From Aurelia coerulea (taxonomy: Eukaryota; Cnidaria; Scyphozoa; Semaeostomeae; Ulmaridae): DNA of 64,000 nt. How positions within the stretch are numbered: the stretch's first letter is position 1; each line of letters opens with the position of its first letter. Location: positions 21,660,501 through 21,724,500 of the forward strand of contig CM076944.1 of the NCBI GenBank assembly GCA_039566865.1, written 5' to 3'. The position numbers were made by a program, and so were the translations under genes. The notes under the pieces are model-generated. The model was given only the letters and a program-made list of their open reading frames with translations. It was not told the DNA's origin and ran no database searches. This document shows, piece after piece, positions 33,291 through 44,884 of the stretch.

Positions 33291-34229
33291 TACTTTTCTG
33301 AAAGATTGTATGATGCTGTGCCTGACTATTCTTCTAAACATTATTCTCACAAAAAAGTGTCAGCTCGTCAAGATAAGGCAAAGCAAAGGCGCGCAAGCCA
33401 TAAAAATACTTTTCAAAGGCTTGCCCACAATTTTCCAACTTATCGTCAGCAAAGGGTGAAGTTAAGAGACGTGGTTTTTTGCCCCAAGCACTGGGATCGC
33501 AGGAGTAGAAAAGACTGCATTGAGTCCGCAACCCTTTTCGTGACGCTTGCGTGCTGGGCTTCAAAATTGCTCGAACCCTGTCCTTCCGTCAGATCCGGGC
33601 GTCTTCCCTTCAATAAAAATATTTAGATTTATTAAAAAAGCTAGTATACAGTGCACAGTAATAGCATCAGATTAGAAATTGCTCATTTTGATAGATTTTC
33701 TTATTACTGTCACGACTTGGCTCAGGATAACAAGCAGCAGCAACATACGATTCTCCAGTTGCTTCAACAAATGAGGTATGTTGCTCATTAAGATTGAAAA
33801 CATTGTAGGACGCTTTCTAGACCAAACTTAAGCAATGTTTTCCCAGTATTGGAGTTTGTTAATTTTTTGGCATAAACATTTCTTATGAAAAATATGTGTA
33901 TTCCATTAGGAGGGGAACTTCGGGGTCTGCGGTATTGCTGTTTGCGGTATTTCGGTATCGAACTTTCACAGTGCGGTATGCGGTATGCGGTATTGAAAAT
34001 TAATTCCAAACATCATGTAATGCCATTTTCCTGTTGAGGAATAAAGCATCTTCGAGAGGAATTGACAGGAAAGAAAAACGAAGGACAGGGGAGTCCCTTA
34101 TCTCTCTCTCTCTCTCTCTCAACCTTGAAACAGGTACCTGCGGAGGAGAGCACGCAACATTTTTTATCTGAAGAAAAAGAATCAAAATATTTGCACGAAT
34201 CAAAACTTTGAATGTGGGAAAATCACCCA
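33291..34229. other. Non-coding segment with simple repeats
   Basis: Contains clustered GCGGTAT units at about 33937-33995 and a TC tract at about 34100-34119. A 115-codon ORF at 33279-33626 has no recognisable domain and runs into the GTCCC motif of the array, so I do not call it a gene. Confidence 0.4.
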
Positions 34230-35530
34230 TATTTTCAAATCAGGCAATCCGACAATCTGGACAGCTTTTTGCCTGTCACGGTAAAGCCTGTTCTATCGAA
34301 TGTTATCGAGAAGATCATTAATAATCACGGCCTCAGTACCATGAATCGAATGGCCTGTTGTGCCCAGACCAGATTGGGTTTAGAAAAGGGAGATCTACGC
34401 AACATGCAGTTACCTTACTGTCAAAAAAGGTTAGATAGAACATTGATAAAGGGCTATGTAGTGTTCTGTCTATATTGACCTCCGTAAACCCTTCAACACA
34501 TAATGTCATGCAACCTTGCTGGAAAAATTGCAAAGTTATGGTATAGATTATGTGGAATTACAATGGATACGTAATTATCTCATTAATAAGAAACAAAAAG
34601 TAATTTTTGACTAAACCAACTAATGCGAAGAAAACGTTACATGTGGTGTCCCACAAGGATCCGTCCTGGGGCCCCTTCTCTTTGGGCTAATAATTAATGA
34701 CATCCATATTCCGTTCATTGATGCTGGCATTATACTATATGCCGACGATACTGCTTTATATCATGCAAGAAAGAACTCAAATGAAATAGAACATTTACTT
34801 TACAGTCAAATGCAAAAAGTTGCAGACTGGCTTGAAAAAGGTAAAACTGAATTTGTGCTATATGGATCACATCAACAGTTGTCCAAACAGCCAAACGTAT
34901 ACATAAAAATCTACAGTCAAACTATTCATGAGACAAAATCGCACAAGTACCTTCGTGTAGATTTGGATAACCATCTGAGCCTACATCAACATTTTGAACA
35001 AATGTATATGATATAACGACAGCCAGAGTAAAGCTTTTTTCTAGTATTTTCGAAAAAGTCAGCCCTTATGCAGTAGAATCGGTATATAACACAATGATAC
35101 GGCCACTACTGTTGTACCCACTACAGCATTCCATACCCCAAGGAACTGTAAACATACAAAATAGAGTAGCCAGAATTTTCAACCCAAGAGCAAAGATAAC
35201 ATCATGGGACAGTATTGAAATGGGCTTGAAACACAAGGGTAGCCATTGACGTGTGTAAATCATTGCAGAATCTACTACCCAAAGACATAAATGGTTACTT
35301 CAAAAAATCTCAGCATGAAATAAACATTGAAGGCAATGGCTCTTGTGTTGTTTTACCGAAAATGCGCACTGAAACTGGAAAAGAGTGGTTTGCCAACCAG
35401 GGAGCCCACATTTTTCGATTTGAAAAAGCAACCCACGACGAAATATCCATCTTGCTATTCAAAAAGAAACAAAACCATCGAAGTCTTTGTAAATGTCCAA
35501 AAAAACGTCTTCGACTCCAATAAAATTCTC
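34230..35530 (+). pseudogene. APE-type non-LTR reverse transcriptase, heavily decayed
   Basis: Reading across frames gives LSNVIEKIINNHGLSTMN (RT motif 1-2 region), YIDLRKPFNT (catalytic DLRKAFDT-type motif, with Asp replaced by Asn), CGVPQGSVLGPLLFGL, and IILYADDTALYHARK with the YADD box intact. The C-terminal part continues through KYLRVDLDNHLS to LPKDINGYF near 35290. There are stops and frameshifts throughout. The endonuclease is missing, so it is a 5'-truncated old copy. Confidence 0.8.
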
Positions 35531-37500
35531 ATCCTTTAATTTTATATTAAACTATTTTCACTTCATTCTACTTTTTGCCTCACGTCTGAACAAGTCAACC
35601 TGCCAAAATATTAGTTGTTATGATTATTATTCTATTACTACTTCTTGTTTTGAAAAGTTTCCTTTCAAACCATTTCACATTCGAATACATGTACACCTTT
35701 GAGCCGAATATTAAAACAGTTGAGATCAATGGTATGACAATGATATAAGATCTGTTCCATATATTCATATTTTTTGCCGTCAATGCAGTTTTCCTGAAAG
35801 TGCATTAATGAAACTTTTCCCATCGTTCTCGCATCATTCTTTTGTCTGTTAACTATCTAAAACTACGAAAACGATCTAATAGACCAAACTACAAATTGTG
35901 ATAGAGGAAGGTGTATGTAGGTCGCAATCAAACTGCTACAGTCCGGTATACCGTATTAACAGCGTTGTTTTTTAGTTTCCTAGCGTTAGCGCTATTTTGC
36001 AATTTTTTGGTCCAGCATTTGGTTTCATTTTTGTGAAACCAAATACCCTCCATTAGAATTATTGGGAAAAAATTTACAGATTAATCTACCTTCAATTCAA
36101 ACCAAATTACTTTCAGTACTAGAAGGAAGATACGTTGAGGAGCAAAAAGATTTTGACTACCCACATGGCCAATAAATGAAACATTTTAAACTGCATACAG
36201 TTACAGATAGCCCAACACGCGAATAGAAACTTATGAAAAGTGTACTAGAGTCTGTTTGACATTAGATGTCTGATCCGGACTGCTAAACTACAAAATGATG
36301 TCAAGAGCAATAGCATAATAGAGCAATAGCATGATGCCTTTTTCTTATTTTCTAATTTGTTAGATGTCAGGTTAGATACGCCTAACATCTAACGAGATAC
36401 AGAATTTACAAGCAAAAAAAAAACAACTTATGAAACTTGACGTGGTGGTTGCTTGATACAATATCAAATGCAAAGAGTCGATCATGTAGATGGGAATATA
36501 TGTGTTGGGTTGTCATAAGCAAAACTGAATTGCCAAAAAGTGTTTAATATCATATTGTTGTCAAAGTTTTACGGGAGAGTGTATATAGTTTTGGGACATT
36601 TTCTGGGGCAGGTGTGTAAATGCGTTTCCATATATGACCTTCATTTACCTAGTCCAGTACCCCTCCTCCCTGGGATTTCAGCGATAATTCACATTGCCTT
36701 CAGAAGTAACAGGAGAACATTCCTTTCTATTAGATCTCAAAATAGACCTTTCCCTATTTCATGAAATTCTGAATTGAATGATAGTTTGTACATTTTGTAA
36801 AATGTTCAAGTGTGAAGAGAGGTTTTTGAAGCTCTAACGTCACTCAGCATTGGTAACAAAATGTAAAAGACTCACTCGATCCAAAAAAATTGTAGTATAA
36901 CTAAAAGGTCTACTGCCGAAAATTTTCCGTGACTTTTGGCACAAATATCTTGGCCTACACTTCTGTCCAATTAGACATTCCACAGCACTGAATAGATAAC
37001 GGTTATGGTTCGTTTGATGTCCTTGAGCAACTCAAGCATCGCAGCTCACTGACTCCTGGTATTCTCATTTTCGAATGGGTAGTATTTGTTCGTAATATTA
37101 CAAACTTGCCGGGACCAGCAGCTTCAAATGTTTACACACCCAACTTATCGGGACATGGTGTGTAAGCGTTCCGGAGTGTTTTTCAGAAGTACAACTCATA
37201 TAATACAACACTAGGCACATTTACATTGCATTTCCCACTCTGTTGAGACGGAATTGCCATGGGAACACACAAAAAAACTTTGGTCCCGCTAAGTTGGCAT
37301 TTTAACTTTTTTTAGTGTAAGTTTTTCACCAACTTCACGGGACCTAACAAAGATGCATTTTTTGACGTTTCTACATGGTTAGGACATCGAAAATTGACAG
37401 AAAATTAGCGGGACCCTGGGTAAGTCCCGCCAATCACCAATGTCCCGCTAAGGTAGGTGTGTAACACAATGGATGTCCCGCTAATGTAGCAGATATAAGA
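35531..37500. other. Non-coding segment with repeat fragments
   Basis: 36743-36912 is a 170-bp repeat with TAGACCTTT inverted ends, related to 15565-15753. From about 37130 to 37490 the motif GTCCCGCTAA or its complement occurs about six times, several next to GGTGTGTAA, as in the tandem array. No gene recognised. Confidence 0.45.
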
Positions 37501-37690
37501 ACATACATGCATACATACATACATACATACATCTTTATTTGTTGAAGCAGGCCAGGGACGGGCAGCATTACTGCTGATGTGGGCCTGCTCTACCTACTTA
37601 TTAACAATTCTGTTGTTTTTTTTTTTTTTTAATGTAATTCAAGATGAAATAAATCTGCGTGAAAATAAATAAAATAAAAGTTGATTAAAA

Positions 37691-40214
37691 CTATATAAAA
37701 TCTTTCCCCTTGTTGTGATTAAAAGTTGTCCCTTTGGTAAATGAGATCGAATTTAGATGTCTTGAGTGTCTTTTCAGCGTATGTTTGAACATTTCCCGGC
37801 TTTCTATTGTCTTTAAATCATTTGGTAGAAAGTTCCATACAGTTAGTCCTCTGTATCGTAGGGACAATCTTCCTACCTCTTTGTTTGGTCGTATCACTTT
37901 CAGTTTGTTATTTCTTGTACTTCTACCGGTGTCTTTCTCAAAAAGATTTGCTAAGCGGGGATCAGTAGTTTTATAATAGCAGTCATGCATAAATGTTGCG
38001 ATTCTCTTTTTATAGATATAACTCAGATTCATCCATCCTGTCGTTGAAATAGCCTGATCTGAGCTAGTTTCCCTTCCGAGTTTGCAGATAATTTTTGCTG
38101 CTCGGGCATGCAACTTTTCAAGGGGTGCCAATTTGCTCTCCAGAAAGGTTCCCCAAACTAACATCCCATATACCACCGATGGAATTATAGTCTTGAAGTA
38201 AATTTCCTCCATGACAGGTTGGGGTAAAAAGGAAATCCTTTTCAAAAATGCAAGTTTACCGTTAAATGATGTGGTGATATTCAATATATGATCAGACCAG
38301 GACGAATGACTGTCAATGGTAACCCCAAGGCATTTGGTTTTAGTTTTCTGTCTCATGTTATTTCCATTCATAACGACTTGGTTCATTGGACCAATAAAGT
38401 TTCTTGAACTGATTTATCATGTACTCAGTTTTGTCTTTGCTTATCGTCAATTTGTTCTTGTTGCACCATCTCTCTATATCCTTTGCTATCAAATTTAGAC
38501 TTAATATAGCCTCATCTACCGTTTTTGATATCACAAAAGCATTTGTATCATCAGCATATAAATGAATTTCCCCAATCTTAGATGCCTCTGGCATGTCATT
38601 AACGTATATGGAAAACAAACGCGGTCCTAATAAGGACCCTTGTGGAACACCAAATTCAACGAAACAAAGATTGGAGACTGCCCCTTCATTATCTACATAT
38701 TGCTGCCTGTCGGCCAAATAATTCATAAGCAGAGAATAACAGTTTCCGGATATTCCCACCGCCTGCAGCTTCATTCCTAGGGTCTGATGTTCTATGGTGT
38801 CAAAGGCCTTCTCGAAATCAATGAACAGTGCTCCAATAACTGAACCATTGTCCAAGGCCATTTTCCATGTCTCTGTTAGATATAAGAGAACTGTTTCGGT
38901 GCTTACTGACTGTTTAAAACCCCATTGGTTATTTGATGACAGTTTATGTTCTTTCATATGGGTATCTACTTGCTGACAAATGATGTTCTCTGATATTTTG
39001 CTTGGTATAGCCAATAAAGACAATGGACGGTAGTTTTTACGGACCTTTGAGCTACCTTTTTTAAACGCTGACTTTACTTTTGCTATTTTCCATAAGTCAG
39101 GGTATGTGTTTGTCAGGAGCATTCTGTTTATGACCGTTGAGAGACCAATGCTGAATTCCTGGGCTGTGTTCTTAATTTCTCTACTACTAATGTTGTCTAA
39201 TCCAGCAGCCTTTATTGGATTCAATTTTCTGCAAGCAGTCTCTATCTTTGAAACATCAGGTAATATAAAGTTATTCATGGTTGGAGTGACCCTGTAGATG
39301 CAGTTTGTATCAGTGCTTGACTCAAATTTCTTTCCTAGTTCTTTTCCTATATTACTGAAGAAGTTATTTAGTGCAACAGCTTTTTCAGTGGGATCAGTAA
39401 CTGTCCGACCCTCTACTTCAAGTGCTCCTATGCTTTGACTTTTTTTCTTGTTGTGGATCTTTTTAACCAAACCCCAGACGGACTTTGGGCTATCTGCTTC
39501 CTGAAATGCTGTTATCCAGTGTTTGGCTTCAGCTCTCCTCAGCTCCCTAACAACTTGATTTCTGAGCCTTTTGTATGTTTCCCAATCATTTCTATCTTTT
39601 GAAGTATTATAATTTTTCAAAGCCTTAAATCTTTTGTTGATTAGTTTTCTTATCTCAGTGGTTATCCAAGGAAATGACTCTTTCCTCACTTTTGCTTTTC
39701 TCTCTGGTATAAACTTTTCAACTGTTTCTTTGTACAACTTTTCCCATGCCCAACATGTATCATTTACATCATCAAAAACTGAGCAAACTGACCATGGTAC
39801 CTGATTGAGTGCTTCCTGCATTTCTTTGATATTTACTTCCTTGTGATCTTTGACAGTTCTTATGTATGGCATTGCTTTTTCCAACTTTATTTTATAGCAC
39901 AGGTATATTAGTGAATGGTCTGATATCCCAAGATGCAAAACTCCTGATTTATTCACTTTCTGTTTTTCATTTACAACAGAGATCAATTAATGTTTGTGAA
40001 TTCTCAGTTATCCTGGTGTGTTCTTTGATGACATTTTTTAAACAGTGTGAATGAAGTACACTGAGTAGCTTTCTTTTCAGATTTGAAGTGCTGTTATTTC
40101 CTTCTTTCATATCACAATTAAAGTCACCAACAAGAATTAGGTTTTTCCTTCTATGACATATCTTCTCAAGAACTAACTGGAGTTTCTCAAAGAAAGATGT
40201 ATCCTTTGGATGTC
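37691..40214 (-). pseudogene. CR1-like ORF2: endonuclease end, reverse transcriptase and C-terminal domain
   Basis: From 40214 the frame reads PKDTSFFEKL and LILVGDFNCD (APE endonuclease, catalytic GDFN), then SQTLIDL. A frameshift near 39975 leads to LHLGISDHSLIYL (the conserved SDH of the endonuclease). The RT follows: NYRPLSLLAIPSKI, FIDFEKAFDTIEH, FGVPQGSLLGP and LYADDTNAFV, with both catalytic motifs intact. A second frameshift near 38398 leads into MNQVVMNGN...CLGVTIDSHSSW and the terminal WNFLPNDLK...F. The ORF stops at 37691. Apart from the MITE and the two slips the reading frame is well kept, so this copy is fairly young. Confidence 0.85.
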
Positions 40215-40216
40215 TA

Positions 40217-41219
40217 CCGGGTGTCCCAAAAAAAAGTTCCGACGTTTGATAGAGCACAGAGAAGAATCTTCTTAATCTGACAATTTCTATTCATTCTAGT
40301 TACGTGCTAGATATTTCAACTTACAGTTTAGCATATCGTAGGAAGAAATTAGTAATCTGAAAATGGAGTTATGAGCTCCAACATTTCACTTTCATGTTCA
40401 AGGCAAAACCAGAGAGATTATTACGCCTTCCTGCTTCGTGATGGTGGGGACTCCCTCGATGAACAACAATTCGTTCATTACCTTGACGTCCTGAGCGGGA
40501 AGAAATGTTATTCACAAGAGAAAACGTTACTTTGTAATTGAATAGAATTTAGATTCAAATCATTTTTGATAGTGTGAATTAGCCAAAGGTGCGAAGAATC
40601 GAAGCAAATAGGTCTCGGGAAAACTGTTTGCTGCTGTTATTGTTGCCTTGTACCAACTGGGAATTTCAAATGGCAATTTTACTGTTTCACGGTTTCACAC
40701 GGCAAGGAGTAGAATAAAGTGTCTTTTCTCAACTAAAGAATAGTTTCAATTGCTTTTTCGACCTGCCGTGCCATATTGTGCAGTAATGCATTGTTCTGTG
40801 TTCGTCCATCCATCCAGTTGGAATTGAGTGGCAAAGTATGAACTTGATATTTTCCCGCGAGACCTATTAGATTCGGTTTTCAGACCTTACTTCAAATATG
40901 CTCAATGAGTGGAACTCTTGCATGTGTCGTCAAGGCAATGAAAGAAAGTGTAAACCTAGTTTTTGTGTTGCTCATCCGGAGATTCCCCTTCCACCACGAT
41001 GATGCAGGAAGGCTTACAAATCTCTCTGGTTTTGCCTTCAACATGAAGATGCGATGTTAGGACTAATAACTCCATCTTCAGATTACTGATTTCTCCCTAC
41101 GATATGCCAAACTGTAAGTTGAAATGTCGAGCATGTACCTAGAATGAATAGAAATTGCCAGAAAAAGAACTTTTTCGTCTGAGTTCAATCAAACGCCGGA
41201 ACTTTTTTGGGACACCCGG
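40217..41219. mobile_element. Mariner/Tc1-type MITE, 1,003 bp, inserted in the retrotransposon
   Basis: Begins CCGGGTGTCCCAAAAAAAAG, ends with the complement, and has TA at 40215-40216 and 41220-41221. The inverted arms are long: the stretch around AGAGAGATTATTACGCCTTCC at about 40410 pairs with the copy near 41010. It cuts the endonuclease frame between GNIY and GRHPKD, so it inserted after the retrotransposon. Confidence 0.9.
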
Positions 41220-41221
41220 TA

Positions 41222-42198
41222 TATATATTGCCAATCAATATTTTCTGTGAATGCATTGTGAATTCAGTCCAGACTGCTTCTATTTCCCCCTCATATCTAT
41301 CATTCATAGGTATGGCCTGTAAATTCTGCTTATAATAAGTTACGCAGCCACCATATGCTTCTGATTCAGTGGAACCATTTGCATTTCTGTCCCTTCTGTT
41401 AATACAGTAACCTTCAATGGTAATTTGGTCATTTGTTACGTTTTCTGTCAGATGGGTTTCTGTCACTGCCAAAACATCAAATTTAGCCATTTGAATGACC
41501 AATTTTATTTCACTGAGCTTCCCACGAAGGCCATTTACATTAATACTGCCAATTTTAAGGAAGTTATTTTGTCCCTGAAGCATGCTGAAAGGGTTGCAAA
41601 AGTCACTTTGTTGGATTTGCTGTCCTCCCTGATGTAGAGGTTGCCTCACAGCGTTTTGAGTGGTATTTCTGCATGTTGGACACATAAAAGGAAAGTCTGG
41701 TATCCCTATTGACTGTAAGTATGTGTTTACTGGTATGTTTCCACATTTTAGTCCAATATGGCACTTCTTTTCACATTGGTTGCACGTAACTGATCTGTGT
41801 GTACGTGCGACTGGTTTTTCACAGACAGAACATGGGTTTTTGACTGGTCCAGGATTTGTTTGTATATCTCCGGAAAGTAAGGTTTTAATACTCTCTCGAT
41901 TGAGTAGCTGACGAGAAGCTGTGCAATTATTGCCACTGTAGTATGCGACTCTTGACTTGAAGAACTTCCGCTTTTGATGGCCTAGGCCCATGGATGAGGA
42001 TAAGCTGCATGATATCGGAGCAAATTTGATGCTGTTATCTGCATCTTTCAACTCGTGAATAACTCCATTTGTATATTTGACTCTTGTGGAGAATGTGCTT
42101 ATTGAGCTAATAATAATTTCGACGAGCAACAAGGCGATATAGATGGAGCAAGTAAAACCATGTCTAGTCGCCATGATGAACAACAACAAGGATCGCAT
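41222..42198 (-). pseudogene. CR1-like N-terminal region: 2A-like motif, PHD-like finger, endonuclease start
   Basis: The likely start is the ATG at 42198 or 42174 (MATRHGFTCSIYIALLLVEI), giving a hydrophobic N terminus. At 41845-41871 the frame reads GDIQTNPGP, matching the 2A ribosome-skipping motif D-x-E-x-NPGP except Q for E. A PHD-like finger follows (C..C.....C..C...H, ending CPTC), then the APE endonuclease start: IGSINVNGLRGKLSE, FDVLAVTETHL, YGGCVTYYK and ILIGNIY, where the MITE breaks the frame. APE-type elements with 2A motifs are known from cnidarians and echinoderms (established knowledge). The longer ORF to 42351 overlaps antisense transposase sequence and is not genuine there. 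Confidence 0.75.
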
Positions 42199-42248
42199 GT
42201 CTTGACAGGGGATGACAGGGGAATGAATGCTTGTTTCACAAACAGCCA

Positions 42249-43372
42249 TGATTGAGGAATTCATTGAACTGGTCCTTTGGGCTCTGAATAAATTAACGAT
42301 AAGGCAAGCAAGGTACCTAAAGAAAGAAGGAGAACCTCGACGACAAGACACGCATTGTCCTTCTAGATTGTGCCAAGAATTACCAGTTTGTTGCCCAAGA
42401 TGAAATTCAAGAGGGTTTCATTGGAATGAGCTTGGCAGCACACTTCATCATGTGGGTAGTTTACTACAAAGATGATGAATAATTGAAAAGAAATCTATCT
42501 GCATTATTTCTGATGACATGGAACATGACACATGCTTTGTGACCTTTGTCCACCAAGTACAGAAGACAGCATTAGACCTTGTAAGAAGTAAACTACCTCA
42601 TTTGCAGCAGGTAGAATATTTTTCTGATGGTTGTGCTGAGCAGTACAAAATTTTAAGAAATTCCTGAACATATGCCACCATGAAAGTGATTTTGGTCTAT
42701 CTGCTGAATGGTCTTTCTTTGCCACAAGCCATGGCAAATCCCCATGTGATGGTATTGATGGGACAGGGAAGTGTTTAACTGCTCAATCCAGTTTACAAAA
42801 GCCAAAAACATTATCACATCCTTTCAATGCATAAAATGTTTGACGTTTGCAGCACAGAAATCCTTGGTATCAGTTTCATAAAGATCACCAAAGAATCCAT
42901 GAAAACTGTGAGAGAAATGTTGAAACTAAGATTTGAATTGGGCAGCACAGTATCAGGAAAAAGAAGCTATGATGCATTTTCACCAATCTCTACACATGCG
43001 ATTCAGTATAAGAGGCTCAATGAAGATGAAAAATTTTGTGGATCTTTCCGGTTTTTTGCTTCAGCAGCAGAAAAAATAGAAAATAGAAATGTCAGAAGTG
43101 AAGATAATGGCTTTGATGTGTGCTATTACGATTCTTTCTGGTGGATTCAACTTGTGGAAGACATCAATCGTGAAAGCAGAGACATCATGATGAAATTCAT
43201 GCACCCACATGGACCTGCCACAAGTTTCTCTTGGCCAGCAAGGGAAGATGTTTGCTGGGTACCATTCGATAAAATTGTTTGTAAAATTGGAGCACCTACT
43301 ACAGTCACAGGAAGAACATATGCAATCAGGAATGAAGACATGACAAAAATCATGGCATTGCAAACTGACTAA
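42249..43372 (+). pseudogene. Transposase-like gene remnant
   Basis: Pieces in several frames form one protein: MIEEFIELVLWALNKL, KTRIVLLDCAKNYQFVAQDE, then FHWN, then ISDDMEHDTCFV, then VEYFSDGCAEQYK, SAEWSFFATSHGKSPCDGID and STEILGISFIKITKE. The last 181 codons (42827-43372) are open and end with TGA. The acidic residues in LLDCA and YFSDG suit a DDE-type core. I recognise the family as a multi-copy transposase-like one in cnidarians and insects, but cannot name the superfamily with confidence. It abuts the 5' end of the CR1-like element. At least three frameshifts or stops are visible. Confidence 0.55.
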
Positions 43373-43482
43373 ATTTCTAAATTCATTGCATATGACAGTG
43401 TCTTAATTAGAAAAGTTTACTCGATTTATTTGTAAAAAATGTAACAATGAATAAGTTTTAATTTCCAAAAGACTAAAAGAAG

Positions 43483-44080
43483 CAGGGACCACGCAGTGGT
43501 TTTAAAGTGGGGGGGCTGAACGGCGAGCGAAGCAAAGAAAAATGGGGGTCTGGGGGCTTGCCCCCGGAAAATCTTTTGAGACCACGCCCTTTAGAGCGTT
43601 GGAAAACGCCCTTTTCAATAAAAGACTTGCCTCTTAATACGTCCATATTTATACTGTATTTGGTTCAAAAAAGATTTCAATTACCATGAAAAGAGACATC
43701 GTTACCAAAAAAAATAACAGCAAAGCCTTCTCAACTCTAAAAACTATTACAACCGAAGATCTGTGAGAGCAAACGTGCCAAAGTTGGATGCCTATTCTAA
43801 TTTTTAACAAAATCGTTAGCAATTTCTAAGGGGGACATGGTGTTTGCTCGTTGTTTATGAAAGTTCAATATTGCTAGAATATTGTTGCCATTTGCTTGCT
43901 TCATATTTGAATGAAGTCAGGTTTTGAGACATCTAGCCATTGAGAAGGTCTCTCAGCAAATGCAGCAGTTGCGTGTATGAAAATATTGAAAATTCCATAT
44001 TTGTGAAAAATTTTCAGACCTATCTTTGAAAAAAGTGGGGGGGCTTTAGCCCCCCTAGCCCACTGGCTGCGCGGTCCCTG
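43483..44080. mobile_element. hAT-type MITE, 598 bp, 8-bp TSD
   Basis: Starts CAGGGACCACGCAGTGG and ends CCACTGGCTGCGCGGTCCCTG. AAAAGAAG is duplicated exactly at 43475-43482 and 44081-44088. Internal GGGGGGCTTTAGCCCCCC and GCCCCCGGAAAAT motifs recur at about 50200 and 52550. Non-coding. Confidence 0.9.
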
Positions 44081-44088
44081 AAAAGAAG

Positions 44089-44884
44089 TCTATACGAATA
44101 CTCAATAAATTGACTTTACAGTCAATCTAGAATAAAAATTGGACCCTAAAAATCTGTAATCCTTATCAAATTGTGCAATTTTTCTTCTTCATAGAATCAA
44201 ATTTTCGCTCACATAATTTAAGGTAAAAGAAGAATTTGAACAGAAGTGAAAATGTTTGCCTACTTTTTGTAGCTCAATAACTGCTGAACCCTACACATAC
44301 AAAAACAACTCTGTACACACTGAAAATAAACCCTCAGATATGTACTTACAGATAATCTTCATGTCATTTTGATATCATCCTACTGCATTTGGCAATTTTC
44401 ACTCAAAGTGGTGCATTTTGGTTTTGCAGAAACATGAAGATGTTATTTTTGATGGACTGTTTGTGGTGCTTTAAGCAGTATTCTGAGTGCCAATTTGGAT
44501 TCTACACCCTGAAATTAGTCAGGTAACAATGTTCTATCTGGTTAGAATTGATTGACTGCCATTTTAAAAGAGTTTCAACTGCAGCTTGCTCTTGTTTATT
44601 TCTCATGATCACACCCATTTTTTCGCCTTTGAAGGAGGACACAAAATTGTCCATAATTTTTAAGCATAGCCAAAAATGGGAGAAATTCTGGGACTTTGTT
44701 CTCTTTTGAGGTATTTCTTTGGATGAATTGGCATGGAATAACACGCAGGTCAAAGTTGGTCAAAGTAACCTCGAGCTAGGCCCTGGATGGAATCAAGGCC
44801 TTGGATGGGCCTAGGCTTCCTTAATTGTCATCTTCTTGCCTTTCTGCTTTGAAACAGTTAAGCTGTAGAAGTCATTCTGTGAAT
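44089..44884. other. Non-coding segment
   Basis: Unique-looking, AT-rich. It may be the 3' flank of the transposase-like remnant; no terminal repeat was recognised. Confidence 0.3.

Larger units (their letters stand above)
37501..42215 (-). mobile_element. CR1-like non-LTR retrotransposon with 2A and PHD motifs, interrupted by a MITE
   Basis: Minus-strand element ending in an (ATGT)n tail at 37501-37532. Order of parts: hydrophobic N terminus, 2A-like motif, PHD-like finger, APE endonuclease, RT and C-terminal domain. It is split by a 1,003-bp MITE in the endonuclease and carries at least two frameshifts. The 5' end is near 42200-42230, where antisense transposase sequence begins; no target duplication was found. 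Confidence 0.8.

Noticed and set aside
33279..33626. 115-codon ORF with many basic residues
   Set aside because: No recognisable domain; it starts inside a diverged array unit and nothing supports transcription.
42249..42351. N-terminal 50 residues of the minus-strand retrotransposon ORF
   Set aside because: Antisense to a recognisable plus-strand transposase remnant.
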